A DNA stretch of 64,000 bases. It comes from Citrobacter sp. RHB25-C09. GTDB taxonomy: Bacteria > Pseudomonadota > Gammaproteobacteria > Enterobacterales > Enterobacteriaceae. Where the stretch lies: assembly GCF_013836145.1 (NCBI RefSeq), contig NZ_CP057483.1, forward strand, positions 3,348,001 through 3,412,000. Reading direction: 5' to 3'. Under the pieces are notes generated by a model. That model had not been told where the DNA came from. It was given only the letters and a program-made list of their open reading frames with translations, and did no database searches. How positions within the stretch are numbered: position 1 is the first letter of the stretch; every line of letters begins with the position of its first letter. Shown in pieces: positions 1 through 9,168 of the stretch. Made by a program: the position numbers and the translations under genes.

Positions 1-202
1 GTCGATCCACTGTCAGTTCTTCAAGCTCAATATAGCGACGGATTTTTCCTGTCAATAGGAGTTCCATAGCGTCAAAAAAAGATGATTTACCGAAACCGTT
101 GGGGCCATCAAGAACGACGAGATGATCACTTTCAAGGGTTAACTCAAGCTTTTCAAAAACTTTAAAATTACGCACTTCTAGACGCTTAACGATCACTTTC
201 AT
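1..202 (-). CDS. SMC-like ATPase of an ABC-three-component system, N-terminal fragment
   Basis: Only the first 67 codons are in the window; the gene runs off the left edge. Reading from the ATG at 202, the protein opens MKVIVKRLEVRNFKVFEKLE, the usual start of RecF/SMC-type ATPases, and has a Walker A loop DGPNGFGKSS at about residues 35-44 followed by FFDAMELLLTG. The start overlaps the end of the preceding gene by 17 bp, so it is the third gene of a tightly coupled operon. By family knowledge, such ATPases power ABC-3C conflict systems together with a middle component and a nuclease-type effector, both of which lie upstream here. The ATPase fold is clear; the missing coiled coil and Walker B cannot be checked. 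Confidence 0.8.
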   Translation of the reverse strand, partial: MKVIVKRLEVRNFKVFEKLELTLESDHLVVLDGPNGFGKSSFFDAMELLLTGKIRRYIELEELTVDR

Positions 203-890
203 AGCCTGCCTCAGACAGTTTCTCATCCATGAAGGTCAATAAATCTTCCGGCTGCACATTCGGCGATGCGATCTGATTTGCAAGAGAGTCAATAGCTGAA
301 TCTGTTGCAACCAGTACACTAGGATTGGCTGTACGCTGGATTTTTTCCCGAATATTTCGCTCGAGACTGGCTAGATCAGAATTGCCCGAACTATTGACTG
401 CGATAAAGGGAAGCTTTATTGCAAGCCTGTATAATAGGCTTTGCCAGCCTCCTTCTAGGTAGTTTGATTTATATTCAGTAAAGGTGTTAGGAGTAGTAAT
501 TGATTCACGGAAAACTGTTGCAAATCCCTGAGTGTCAATTTGTTGACGTAATGCTTCGAATTCTTCGGTAGTATAAGGAAGCACATGCTTTTTAAAGAAA
601 TAGCGGTCTTCTTCTATATGGTGAACTCGTTTACTGGCGAGCACTTTGCTGCTGTCAGTATTCCATACAAACAATAAATTGATATTTTTCTCAAGAGCAG
701 GATCGGCTGTAGCATTTTTGCATTTACTTAACCATCCAGCCTGGATTTCAGGAGTGATTATTGGTTCGCCGTGGATTACCAGCCAATAATTTGTCTTTCC
801 AGTACTACTGTATTCGTATAACGCCAAGTCCGTGGAGAGCTTACGCGTCAATCCTTCGGACTCCAACAATTGTTCAATCAAGTTCTGCAT
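186..890 (-). CDS. ABC-three-component middle component (MC1-like)
   Basis: A 234-residue soluble protein without signal peptide or membrane segment. Its fold features (an LALYEYSSTGKTNYWLV beta hairpin near residues 22-38, then a charged helical half ending in a DLLTFMDEKL segment) resemble the middle component of ABC-three-component systems, which couples the SMC-like ATPase to the effector. Assignment rests mostly on position: its start overlaps the stop of the nuclease-like gene by 17 bp and its stop overlaps the start of the ATPase gene by 17 bp, a three-gene translationally coupled operon. No catalytic motif is visible. The family name is from memory of such loci and is less certain than the operon structure. 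Confidence 0.6.
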   Translation of the reverse strand: MQNLIEQLLESEGLTRKLSTDLALYEYSSTGKTNYWLVIHGEPIITPEIQAGWLSKCKNATADPALEKNINLLFVWNTDSSKVLASKRVHHIEEDRYFFKKHVLPYTTEEFEALRQQIDTQGFATVFRESITTPNTFTEYKSNYLEGGWQSLLYRLAIKLPFIAVNSSGNSDLASLERNIREKIQRTANPSVLVATDSAIDSLANQIASPNVQPEDLLTFMDEKLSEAGYESDR

Positions 891-2205
891 CTTTCAAACT
901 CTCAGGTACATTGTTTAAAGAAATCATAGCCACCTTCTTATAATTCCCGATGCGGTTTTCCCTCAGTAATTCGTGTTCAGCGGTATCCACTCCCTCAGTA
1001 GCGTCAATGCCCATGATTACATCAGAGATTGAAGGTCTGTCTATGGCGCTAGTGATAAGTGCACCGCACTCAAATAGACACTCCACATCTTCACTAATTG
1101 CCTGTTGCATGATGTCATGACAGATACTCTCCTGATGCTCTGCAGCATGGTGGATACCTGTCGGATAGTAGAAAAGCCCGTCATTTAGCCACGAGAATGC
1201 TACTCCAGAACCATCACTACGTGCAGCATCGACTAGTTTCCAGAAAATCGTAAACATCCCGAGTCGCATTGCATCACGATCGAGGGAATGGTCCTTAAAT
1301 TCACTGAGTGTTTTAAATCGTCCCTTTTTATGCGGCATAGTTGCGCGTAGAAATGCCTTCATTCCCTCAACATTCAGCGCAGTAATTGTAGCCAAGTAGT
1401 CATCTAACTTTTGACATGCAGTCTGGGAGAGACTGTTTTGGTGCTCACAAAACTCTTGGTAATATGTGCCAATATCAATCTGCAAACGACTAAGGAAGAA
1501 TGCCTCATTCTCAAACGGAGCATAATCTTCGGCTTCGATTACGCCATACAGTTCTGAAAAATCGATGAATTCGCTGGCTGCAATTACGGTCTGATGACGA
1601 GTGGACTCATGTATCTTGCTATGGGTCATAATGACCTTCGAATTTACTATTGCTTCAAGCGTATTCTGAATATTCTCGACAATAAAATTTTTCCATGCGG
1701 GTTGCCCTGCAATATTAGCAAGCAGGCTGGAAAGTTCATTTCGAATGAACATATCTACTTGATTCAACGGGCAAAACGATTGTGTGACATTTCCATCTGC
1801 GTCAGGCGGAGTAGGGTAAGTATAAAATCTCACTGGTCCATAGTCAGCCACAAACGTTACCGGAACGTTCGTTACTTCACGTGCCACATGAAAGTAAGCG
1901 AGTGGTACTCCCCGTTGCCTCGCATTATCTCGTTGAGTGCTGATACCATCACTATAGGCAGAAAAGCGGGGGTCTTTGTATGCTTTTACCTGATGCATTG
2001 ATAGGCATTGCTGGCGACGAAAAATCGCGAAGTCATCTTGGCTTTCTAACTGCAGTTTCAAATCCCGATTAACGGCATAATCTGACGACATCAGCTTCAA
2101 ACAATGGTACAACGCCAACTTGCCCTGATAGACAAATCCACTCCACGTAGAAATAGCTGTATGTGGTAAAACTTGAGGAGCTACTGCCATGAGATCCCTT
2201 ATCAC
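874..2205 (-). CDS. ABC-three-component effector with N-terminal Cap4/DUF4297-like nuclease domain
   Basis: A 443-residue protein and first gene of the three-gene operon. The N terminus has WSGFVYQGKLALYHCL (residues 21-36), the helix typical of DUF4297/Cap4-like and related PD-(D/E)XK nucleases. It is followed by E54-x3-D58 and Q72-V-K74, fitting the D...(D/E/Q)xK catalytic pattern of that fold. The remainder is an alpha-helical region that in ABC-3C effectors carries the system-specific C-terminal domain. A second possible start lies five codons downstream (MAVAPQ). The inferred role is DNA cleavage when the ATPase senses infection. Catalytic activity is inferred from motifs only. Confidence 0.65.
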   Translation of the reverse strand: MIRDLMAVAPQVLPHTAISTWSGFVYQGKLALYHCLKLMSSDYAVNRDLKLQLESQDDFAIFRRQQCLSMHQVKAYKDPRFSAYSDGISTQRDNARQRGVPLAYFHVAREVTNVPVTFVADYGPVRFYTYPTPPDADGNVTQSFCPLNQVDMFIRNELSSLLANIAGQPAWKNFIVENIQNTLEAIVNSKVIMTHSKIHESTRHQTVIAASEFIDFSELYGVIEAEDYAPFENEAFFLSRLQIDIGTYYQEFCEHQNSLSQTACQKLDDYLATITALNVEGMKAFLRATMPHKKGRFKTLSEFKDHSLDRDAMRLGMFTIFWKLVDAARSDGSGVAFSWLNDGLFYYPTGIHHAAEHQESICHDIMQQAISEDVECLFECGALITSAIDRPSISDVIMGIDATEGVDTAEHELLRENRIGNYKKVAMISLNNVPESLKDAELD

Positions 2206-2557
2206 CTTCGATTCGCATCAACTGGGTTCTTCTCAATACGGAGATTCTTCCCATCCAATAGCAATTTTTAAGTGTATAACCTATTGACAGATAAAATGCT
2301 TCTGTAATTTACGCAGAAATTGATCTACCCCTTATATTTACATGCTTGTTGGTTATCAAAGTCTTACACAGAATTTTCACTAACTTCCAGCGGTAGCGGT
2401 CATCACCCAATTACATGCCACTTAAGCAGCACATTTGCCTCCTAAGAAGTAAACCTATCAACACAATCTAAGCGTGAGCTCTAATCCTTGAAGTAGAGCC
2501 GTACAGCGATCATAATGCCCGGTTGCATACTTTTACTTTGTTACTAGGCCAGAGCAC
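2206..2557. promoter_or_regulatory. Divergent intergenic region between ABC-3C operon and RM-like gene
   Basis: About 350 bp separate the divergent starts at 2205 and 2558. It is AT-rich and should hold the promoters for both defence operons. I found no convincing operator, RNA gene or ORF. The TTTTACTTTGTTACTAGG stretch just before 2558 is not a standard ribosome binding site, so translation of the downstream gene may start weakly. Confidence 0.4.
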
Positions 2558-5500
2558 ATGAAGCAATCCGCTTACAGCACCATTCAAGAAAAACGTCTTC
2601 AGCCATGGAAGGGAGAAGAAGAAGTCCGGTTTGCCTGGAACAAAGCCTTAGAAGACGCAACCGGTTTACATCTTTTTGCAGAACGTGATCGTAATGATGC
2701 TAGTTACAATCACGTCATCATTGAATACAAAGCACCTGGATACTTTAAAGGTAGGAAAGATAGTCCTGCGTTTTTGAATGCCACTAAAGAACGGCTACTG
2801 CCTTATATAGAAAAAAAAGCAGCAGAGACCAAAATTCCTGTGTCGGATTTCATCGGTATTGCGATTGATGGTGAGCATATTTGTTTTGCCCAAGTCATTG
2901 ATGGTGAGATCAATACCCAACACTTGATGCCATTTTCCCCTGATTCAGTAGAAATGGTAGTTGATGCTCTTCGATCAGATACCCGTAAAGGGCTTACCAC
3001 AGAAAACTTGCTCGCAGATTTTGGACATGGCTCCGCTAATGCGCGAGCTTTCATGCAGCAACTCTCCGATGGACTAGCTCACCAACTTGCCATCAGCGGA
3101 AATAACAAAGTAAAAATGCTTTTTGCAGAATGGCGTACTTTGTATGGTCAGGTTGCTGACCTATCCATAGTGCAAGCTGAAGCCATTACAAAAGAACTGA
3201 AATTTACCTGGTCTGGATCACCATCAGATTCAATTTCTGCTCGACTTTTTGTTCTTCATACCTACAACTCGATGCTGATCAAATTGCTGGCAGCTGAGAT
3301 AATTTCAGCACATGGGCTTACCTCAATAGAACAACCAGCACAAAGTATGGCTGCGTTGAAGAATGACGCTCAGATGCTTGAATTCCTTGGCTCGGCTATA
3401 GAACGCTCCACTCTTTTCCAAGAAGCAGGAATAAATGGTTTCGTTGAGGAGGCTATTTTTAGTTGGTACCTTGATGTAGCTAGCTTGAACACGGTCCCTG
3501 AATTACTACCAACCTTAAGGCGGTTACTCTCTGTCTTATCACTTTATCGTCTTGACCAGCTCTCTCAAACACGTGATGTATTACGTGATTTGTATCAAGG
3601 ATTAGTGCCGGGTAAATTGCGCCAGAGTCTGGGTGAGTTTTATACGCCTGACTGGTTAGTTGACTTCACCTTGAATAAAGTCAGCGATCCTAGCCTTATG
3701 ACGAAAAGAGTCCTTGATCCAACGTGTGGGTCAGGGGCTTTTTTGCTGGCTGTTATTCGCAAGAAGCGTCAATTGGCCAAAGAGAAAAATCTCAGCGCCA
3801 GGGAAACATTGAAACTTATCTGCGACACCGTATGGGGTTTTGATCTCAATCCACTGGCTGTACAGACTGCAAGAGTAAACTTTCTTATTGAAGTTGCCGA
3901 TTTATTATCGCAATGCCCAGGACAAGAGTTAGAGGTCCCAGTTCTAATGGCTGATGCGATATATTCTCCAGCATCGTCACCCCAAACATCTGACGCCATC
4001 ATTCAGTATCGTATTGGCAGCCAGTTTGCAAAGCTTGATATTCACTTGCCAGCTGCACTAGCGCTTGATCGCATCAATCTTGATGTCATGTTCAATCGCA
4101 TGGGTAAAGATGTCGAGCTGGGGCTTGATTTTGATGAGTCCATGGATAAGGTTAGGAAAGGGCATTATTTTTCCGATGATCAGCTCAAAGAATGGGATGC
4201 CCCTCTGCGCTACACATACGATCAGATTTTGAATCTGCATCGCCAGAATTGGAATGGAATATGGTTCAGGATTGTCAGAAACTTTTTCTGGTCAGCTACC
4301 GCAGGTAATTTCGACTTAGTGATCGGTAATCCGCCGTGGGTGAGATGGTCAAAGTTACCAGAATTATATCGTGAGCGTGTAAAACCGACCTGTGAGCAAT
4401 ACGGGATTTTCTCGAATACTCGAATGCACGGAGGCAATGAGCTCGATATTTCCGCAATGATCACCTATACGGTAGCAGATAAATGGCTTAACGCCGGTGG
4501 GCGTTTGGCATTTGTCATCACAGGCACGTTGTTTAAAAATCCATCATCAGCAGGTTTCAGAACATTCAAAATCGAGCCTTCACGCGAAGATTCCTTATAC
4601 ATTCAACCTCTATCTGTTGATGATATGAAAGGTCTCAAACCTTTCGAAGATGCCAGTAACCACACGACGATTGCTGTATTCGAGAAGTCAAAAAATACTC
4701 CAGAATATCCCGTCTCATACCGGGTTTGGGGCCCTGGCGTCGGTAAAAAAAGGGCTATAAAATCTTCGCAGACTCTTGAAGAGGTCATGGACACTATCCA
4801 ATATGAAGAAAAAGAGGCCTTCCCTGTTAATGAACCTGGCTCACCATGGGCAATATTAACTCCAGACCGATTTGAAGCTATAAAATTTTTATCTCGTCAA
4901 TGCTCATGGACAAAGGGCAGGAAAGGAATTACGACCGACCTTAATGGTGTTTTCTTCGTACCGATCCTCAACGTGAATGAAACTCATGTCCAAATTCGAA
5001 GCCGACCCGAGGCTGGTAAAAAAGACATAGGTCCGGTTAAACAAGCTTGGGTAGAGCCTACAGATCTTTACCCTCTAATTAAGGGCGCTGGGGATTTTGA
5101 AGAGTGCTATCTCAAAATCAATGCGCCTGATTTTGATAATAAAGACCGTCTTTTCACATTTGTTCCCAATACTGGAATATCAACTGCCGAGTATGCCGAA
5201 GCAGAAGAACGTTTAAATAGGCATGAACTGAGAAAAACTGCAGCTTGGTTCGATTCATTTGAACCAATACTACGAGCACGTTCAACATATCGGAGACAAA
5301 TGAAAGGTGCACCTTTTCATGCCGTTTATAATGTCGGTGAGTACACATTCAAGCCTTGGAAAGTAATCTGGCCCGAAATGTCTTCATCATTCTATGCAGC
5401 TGTAGCAGATAGCGCTGATGTTCCCTTGATGGGTACTCGTGCCTACATACCTGATCATAAAGTTTATTTTTCAGCTTTTGATGACAAAGAAACTGCTTAC

Positions 5501-5761
5501 TATTTATGCGGACTTCTGAATTCACAAACAGTTAAAGAATGGATTGAGGCACATAATGTTTCAATACAGGTTGCTGATGTATTCAAACACTTAGATCTAC
5601 CTGAGTTTATTAAAGATGACTATCAACATATTACTCTAGCAAAAAAAGTAATGTCAGCTCACCAGGAACATGATAGAAATACCCGCAAAGCTATTGTGGG
5701 AGAAATAAAAACATTAGCCGAGAAGATACTTACAAATTGGAGTAATAAATTTTTAGCATAA
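2558..5761 (+). CDS. Single-chain restriction-modification-like protein: PD-(D/E)XK nuclease fused to N6-adenine methyltransferase
   Basis: A 1067-residue protein with type IIG/IIL-like layout. The N terminus shows a possible nuclease core: E20-E22, D47 and E56-Y-K58 in a HVIIEYKAPG strand. The methyltransferase has the SAM-binding motif LDPTCGSGAF (D387-G393 core) and the catalytic motif NPPW at 591-594, the signature of gamma-class N6-adenine methylases. The C-terminal ~350 residues would carry target recognition. No helicase motifs and no separate specificity gene are visible, so restriction and modification are probably in one chain. It lies divergent to the ABC-3C operon and ends before a strong palindrome. 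It could be a methylase-only orphan if the N-terminal nuclease is inactive. Confidence 0.75.
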   Translation: MKQSAYSTIQEKRLQPWKGEEEVRFAWNKALEDATGLHLFAERDRNDASYNHVIIEYKAPGYFKGRKDSPAFLNATKERLLPYIEKKAAETKIPVSDFIGIAIDGEHICFAQVIDGEINTQHLMPFSPDSVEMVVDALRSDTRKGLTTENLLADFGHGSANARAFMQQLSDGLAHQLAISGNNKVKMLFAEWRTLYGQVADLSIVQAEAITKELKFTWSGSPSDSISARLFVLHTYNSMLIKLLAAEIISAHGLTSIEQPAQSMAALKNDAQMLEFLGSAIERSTLFQEAGINGFVEEAIFSWYLDVASLNTVPELLPTLRRLLSVLSLYRLDQLSQTRDVLRDLYQGLVPGKLRQSLGEFYTPDWLVDFTLNKVSDPSLMTKRVLDPTCGSGAFLLAVIRKKRQLAKEKNLSARETLKLICDTVWGFDLNPLAVQTARVNFLIEVADLLSQCPGQELEVPVLMADAIYSPASSPQTSDAIIQYRIGSQFAKLDIHLPAALALDRINLDVMFNRMGKDVELGLDFDESMDKVRKGHYFSDDQLKEWDAPLRYTYDQILNLHRQNWNGIWFRIVRNFFWSATAGNFDLVIGNPPWVRWSKLPELYRERVKPTCEQYGIFSNTRMHGGNELDISAMITYTVADKWLNAGGRLAFVITGTLFKNPSSAGFRTFKIEPSREDSLYIQPLSVDDMKGLKPFEDASNHTTIAVFEKSKNTPEYPVSYRVWGPGVGKKRAIKSSQTLEEVMDTIQYEEKEAFPVNEPGSPWAILTPDRFEAIKFLSRQCSWTKGRKGITTDLNGVFFVPILNVNETHVQIRSRPEAGKKDIGPVKQAWVEPTDLYPLIKGAGDFEECYLKINAPDFDNKDRLFTFVPNTGISTAEYAEAEERLNRHELRKTAAWFDSFEPILRARSTYRRQMKGAPFHAVYNVGEYTFKPWKVIWPEMSSSFYAAVADSADVPLMGTRAYIPDHKVYFSAFDDKETAYYLCGLLNSQTVKEWIEAHNVSIQVADVFKHLDLPEFIKDDYQHITLAKKVMSAHQEHDRNTRKAIVGEIKTLAEKILTNWSNKFLA

Positions 5762-5793
5762 GTTAAATTTCACATTCATTAATAAACATATTT

Positions 5794-5824
5794 GTACAAG
5801 ACGCCTAGCTTAGGCGTCTTGTAC
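5794..5824. terminator. Perfect 14-bp inverted repeat between convergent genes
   Basis: Arms 5794-5807 and 5811-5824 are perfect complements around a 3-nt loop. It sits between the RM-like gene ending at 5761 and the converging gene ending at 5889. There is no T-run on either side, so it may act as a bidirectional transcription barrier rather than a canonical intrinsic terminator. Confidence 0.6.
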
Positions 5825-5888
5825 ATTGCCATACTCATTTCACAATAAATTATTAAACACCACCAATATTCACACCAGATAAATTACT

Positions 5889-6689
5889 TTATTTCCTTCG
5901 TTTAATTACGCCTAAAAATGCAGCTTTAACTCTTTCATCATTCCTAGACCAGTCTGAAATGGTTCGATGTAAGTTATTGAAAATTAACCCAACTGGCTGC
6001 CTTTCCTGCTTATCTCTTGGTGTGTTTTCATTCTCTTGCCTTATTTTTTTATCTTCACGATTGATGAATGTTTTTAACTCACCCGATATACTCCGAATAG
6101 CCGCATCTTTTGATTTCCATTCACCAGCCAAAGCTCCCGAACCCAGGAGTCTGATGACTTCAGATTTCACCCAATCAAACTTCCGCGCCCTAGCCTCGCC
6201 TCCCCTGCGTGTTTTATCTTCAATGACTGCCTGGCTGTTTTCTCCATAGCGCTGCCATTCTTCATATGCCATCGCCCCTTTCCAATTACCCAAATAGTAA
6301 TGTGCCGAAAGCAACGTTTCCCGCCCATCCTTCTTCCAGCCAGCCTTGTACTGCATCACACCAATATGACGAAACACCTGCGATAAAAAAAGATAACGAT
6401 CAAACATCCCATTAACTTCGGCGTTGTACATCACTTCTCCAGTAAGAGCAGCAATACTCTGAATCATGATGTCTCTGGTTATCTTTTCTTCATCGGGATC
6501 TGTTTCGTATTGATGATACCAGTCGGTTATCCAGGTTTTAGCATCATTAAAGACCCTTTCAAATAGACCCGGATAATGATGTTGAACATAACCTTCCCCG
6601 TAGACCGTCGGCTCCGTCAACTTTGATAGCCTACGTTCAAAATCACTACACAATTCTTCAAACAGAAGATCGTTATCATTAGCTTTCAT
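5889..6689 (-). CDS. Uncharacterised island protein, 266 aa
   Basis: I do not recognise a named family. The start at 6689 (MKANDND) is chosen because a purine-rich stretch (GAAAGAGGGGGG) lies just upstream; an in-frame upstream ATG at 6764 would add 25 residues with no better signal. The protein is soluble, strongly charged and mostly helical. The middle (residues ~45-150) is aromatic-rich, and the C-terminal third is basic, with SKDAAIRSISGELKTFI and an NNLHRTISDWSRNDERVKAAF segment that could be a DNA- or RNA-contacting region. It is transcribed divergently from the AlpA-type regulator 190 bp away, an arrangement seen in tmRNA/tRNA islands. Function unknown. Confidence 0.65.
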   Translation of the reverse strand: MKANDNDLLFEELCSDFERRLSKLTEPTVYGEGYVQHHYPGLFERVFNDAKTWITDWYHQYETDPDEEKITRDIMIQSIAALTGEVMYNAEVNGMFDRYLFLSQVFRHIGVMQYKAGWKKDGRETLLSAHYYLGNWKGAMAYEEWQRYGENSQAVIEDKTRRGGEARARKFDWVKSEVIRLLGSGALAGEWKSKDAAIRSISGELKTFINREDKKIRQENENTPRDKQERQPVGLIFNNLHRTISDWSRNDERVKAAFLGVIKRRK

Positions 6690-6880
6690 GTAATCAGTCC
6701 CCCCCTCTTTCCGTTTTCCTCTTGAAAGTTTCCCCGAATTAGCGCACCCAGTCCACACTAACAAAAAAGTGAAACTACGTGTGCTGGTGTAGAAAGTCTA
6801 GCGAGCTCCCGTTCTATCTCTTCTGATTGATCACGCCTAGTATTGCGATACCCCATTACTAAAGAGGAATAAATACCACC

Positions 6881-7096
6881 ATGACCGTACAATCTGTAAA
6901 AATTCTGCGTATGCGCGATGTCGTGCTCAAAACCGGTATAGCCCGCGCAACCATCTACGACTGGCTCAACCCTAAGTCGCCTCGCTATGATGCGACTTTC
7001 CCGAAACAACGTCGCCTGGGCATGCAATCTGTTGGCTGGCTGGAGTCTGAAATTGATCAGTGGTTACTGGAGCACTGCCCTCCCGTAACCCCCTAA
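6881..7096 (+). CDS. AlpA-family excisionase-like transcriptional regulator
   Basis: A 71-residue protein with the AlpA/MerR-like winged helix: LRMRDVVLKTGIARATIYDWL as helix-turn-helix (residues ~9-29) and a QRRLGMQSVGWLESEIDQWL wing/helix. In K-12 CP4-57, AlpA activates the island integrase gene and promotes excision. A good ribosome binding site (AAAGAGGAA) precedes the ATG by about 10 nt. Here it stands divergent from an uncharacterised gene and upstream of a zinc-finger/HNH-like gene, not beside the integrase, which must lie left of the window if present. Family call is firm; its target is not known. Confidence 0.85.
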   Translation: MTVQSVKILRMRDVVLKTGIARATIYDWLNPKSPRYDATFPKQRRLGMQSVGWLESEIDQWLLEHCPPVTP

Positions 7097-7332
7097 CCCA
7101 CAACAGGGTCAGGCCTGTCGTGACAGCGTGTCACAGAAAAAAGAGAACAATATCGGCCTCTGCCATTTGAAATGATGCAACCAATAAAATGCCACCGGAT
7201 ATATATTTATCGGTTGCTAGTATATTTATAAGTATTTAAGGATAACACATATAAGAAATTATAAACACTGTTACATTAACACCTAACCAATAAAATAGAT
7301 TATGGTATTACTTTTATACCCCAGTTATATCA

Positions 7333-7357
7333 GGTGTTATGCTTGTGGCATGACACC
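7333..7357. promoter_or_regulatory. Dyad upstream of the HNH-like gene
   Basis: Ten-base arms (7333-7342 and 7348-7357) with one G-T wobble enclose a 5-nt loop, in an AT-rich leader 42 bp before the next start. A T-rich tract follows, so it could be an attenuator, a weak terminator for the AlpA-type gene, or an operator. Confidence 0.45.
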
Positions 7358-7398
7358 CTATTTTATTATTCTATCATTCTGTTTATGGTATAAACATT

Positions 7399-8583
7399 AT
7401 GGCTATTTGTAAGCGGGATAACTGCCAGAATAGCATAGGGGTCAAAGATGAGGAGCGTAAACTCCGTCTTTGCCCTGAGCATTATAACGGGAGAAAACAA
7501 AATGCTTCCAGACGGGAAGAAAGGATGAAGGCAATATGCCACTATAAAGGTTGTAACAAAAGCCTGTCGAACTCCCGTAATAAGCGTTTTTGCAGCAATG
7601 AATGCCGCCATAAAGCTCACCGTATTATTGATGATGACAATATCGTTAAGCTGGTGAAGCACTCCTGGTGGCTTAACATCGAATCTATGCTGAAAAATAA
7701 TCCTGGCGGGTTAGGAAGTATTAATGACCCGGATGATGTTGTCGATATATTCCAGTTGTACCGGAATAAGTCACGTCATCAAAGGGCTTACAATGTTCTG
7801 TATGATGAATGGATTAGAGGTGATGACGGGCTGCCACTCTCTCGTCTGCGCCCCTGGCTTGAGCTTGAAGTCAGTCATCTCTATCCGAACTCCAAAGGAG
7901 GCGCTAACATAAGCAAAAATCTTCTCATTGCTCCTAAACTGATCAACAGGATGCTGAAAGATACCATTCCGCCCTATACACCGGAAGATGAGTTTCGTGG
8001 TTTTATTGCTGCCAGTCATGAAGAACCAGTGAAAACAACACTGTTAAAAGCACTGACCTCCCGGTACGGTGTTGATACTGTACAAATAGCGCTAAAAAGG
8101 ATTCGGAATTTAAACTTCGTTGACATAGAGAAGCCGCGCAGACTGTTTTCGATTAATACGTTTTTTTCACCTCCGCTGGAGAAGCTTTTAAAAGAAGAGA
8201 CGCTGCGCCTGGGGCATTTTAAACTCAGAGCCGCAATTACGGCGCTGGCATCTCATCTGAGTATAGAAAGTGGTGGCATTGATAATGAGTTGCTTGCTGT
8301 AGCCTGCTTTCACGCAATGTTAAAGGGTGATGCCGACAGTTTTTTGAAAGAATTGCAACAATTGCCTGGGTACCTGGAGAGAACCGAAACGATACCAATT
8401 CACATGCAAGAAAATGGGGTTTATGGCTGGTATACCAGTAGACTCCACAACTATATGAAATGTTACTTTGGGCTTGATATGACCTGTCTGGAGGAGCGTG
8501 TTATTTTTTATAATAGATTTTTCACGGTGCCTGCACTTGCAAAAGATGGGGGTCACATTATCATCAGCCCAAATGGTTTTTGA
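7399..8583 (+). CDS. Zinc-finger protein with HNH-like nuclease motif
   Basis: A 394-residue protein of no family I can name with certainty. The N terminus has two metal-binding clusters: C4/C9/C25/H28, and C47/C52/C65/C69 in a CHYKGCNKSL...RFCSNECRHKAHR context typical of small treble-clef/CGNR-like zinc ribbons. Around residues 158-185 the string VSHLYPNSKGGANISKNLL matches the HNH core pattern (H160, P163, GG167-168, N174). The C-terminal 200 residues are helical. It stands alone between a hairpin leader and a strong terminator. A phage- or island-encoded DNA-binding nuclease is the most reasonable reading; the role is unproven. Confidence 0.7.
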   Translation: MAICKRDNCQNSIGVKDEERKLRLCPEHYNGRKQNASRREERMKAICHYKGCNKSLSNSRNKRFCSNECRHKAHRIIDDDNIVKLVKHSWWLNIESMLKNNPGGLGSINDPDDVVDIFQLYRNKSRHQRAYNVLYDEWIRGDDGLPLSRLRPWLELEVSHLYPNSKGGANISKNLLIAPKLINRMLKDTIPPYTPEDEFRGFIAASHEEPVKTTLLKALTSRYGVDTVQIALKRIRNLNFVDIEKPRRLFSINTFFSPPLEKLLKEETLRLGHFKLRAAITALASHLSIESGGIDNELLAVACFHAMLKGDADSFLKELQQLPGYLERTETIPIHMQENGVYGWYTSRLHNYMKCYFGLDMTCLEERVIFYNRFFTVPALAKDGGHIIISPNGF

Positions 8584-8610
8584 TTCTCATAACGAGTCAT
8601 CATAAGCGTA

Positions 8611-8641
8611 AAAGCACCTCTGGATAGATGGTGCTTTTTTT
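8611..8641 (+). terminator. Rho-independent terminator
   Basis: Eight-base arms AAAGCACC (8611-8618) and GGTGCTTT (8630-8637) with an 11-nt loop run into a T-tract, 28 bp after the stop of the HNH-like gene. Confidence 0.85.
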
Positions 8642-9168
8642 AACTTTATAGTAAGACGATTAAAATATTAAAACTTCTCCTTAAAACCATTTAAGTCTTT
8701 ATTAGACAAAGAGTCCAGTAGACATATATACAACATTTTTATAACACCAATCACCTACAGTCTGCACAATGCCATCTGATAATTTACACAGAAACCACGC
8801 TCCCTGAAGCACCGGACGGAAAATTATCCTGTTCGCTGTGAACGTAAAGACGGCATGTCCTTTTCACTGTTTAAATAATAGCGCTCTTCATAGTTCAGGA
8901 GTTTTTAACTTCCGCCACCGTCGAAATTAGCAAACAAAAAGCATACATTTCGCCAACATTTCAGAGCGGTGCAATAAGAATAATATTCACACCGGAATGA
9001 TGTTATTCACACAGGTTTGTTCCATTCAGATTTACGACCATCAGGTTTAAGGCTGCCGAATTCAGATGCAGTAAGCAATTGTCAGCGTGAACAAACCGTA
9101 AATAAAAAAATGACAGACCTATATCACCTCAGCGATACCCCACAGAGGCAATTGCTAAGGAGGATACT
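8642..9168. other. Non-coding gap, about 530 bp
   Basis: AT-rich intergenic DNA with only short open frames lacking ribosome binding sites. It should contain the promoter of the EcsC-like gene. I see no RNA gene, repeat or recognisable operator. Confidence 0.4.
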
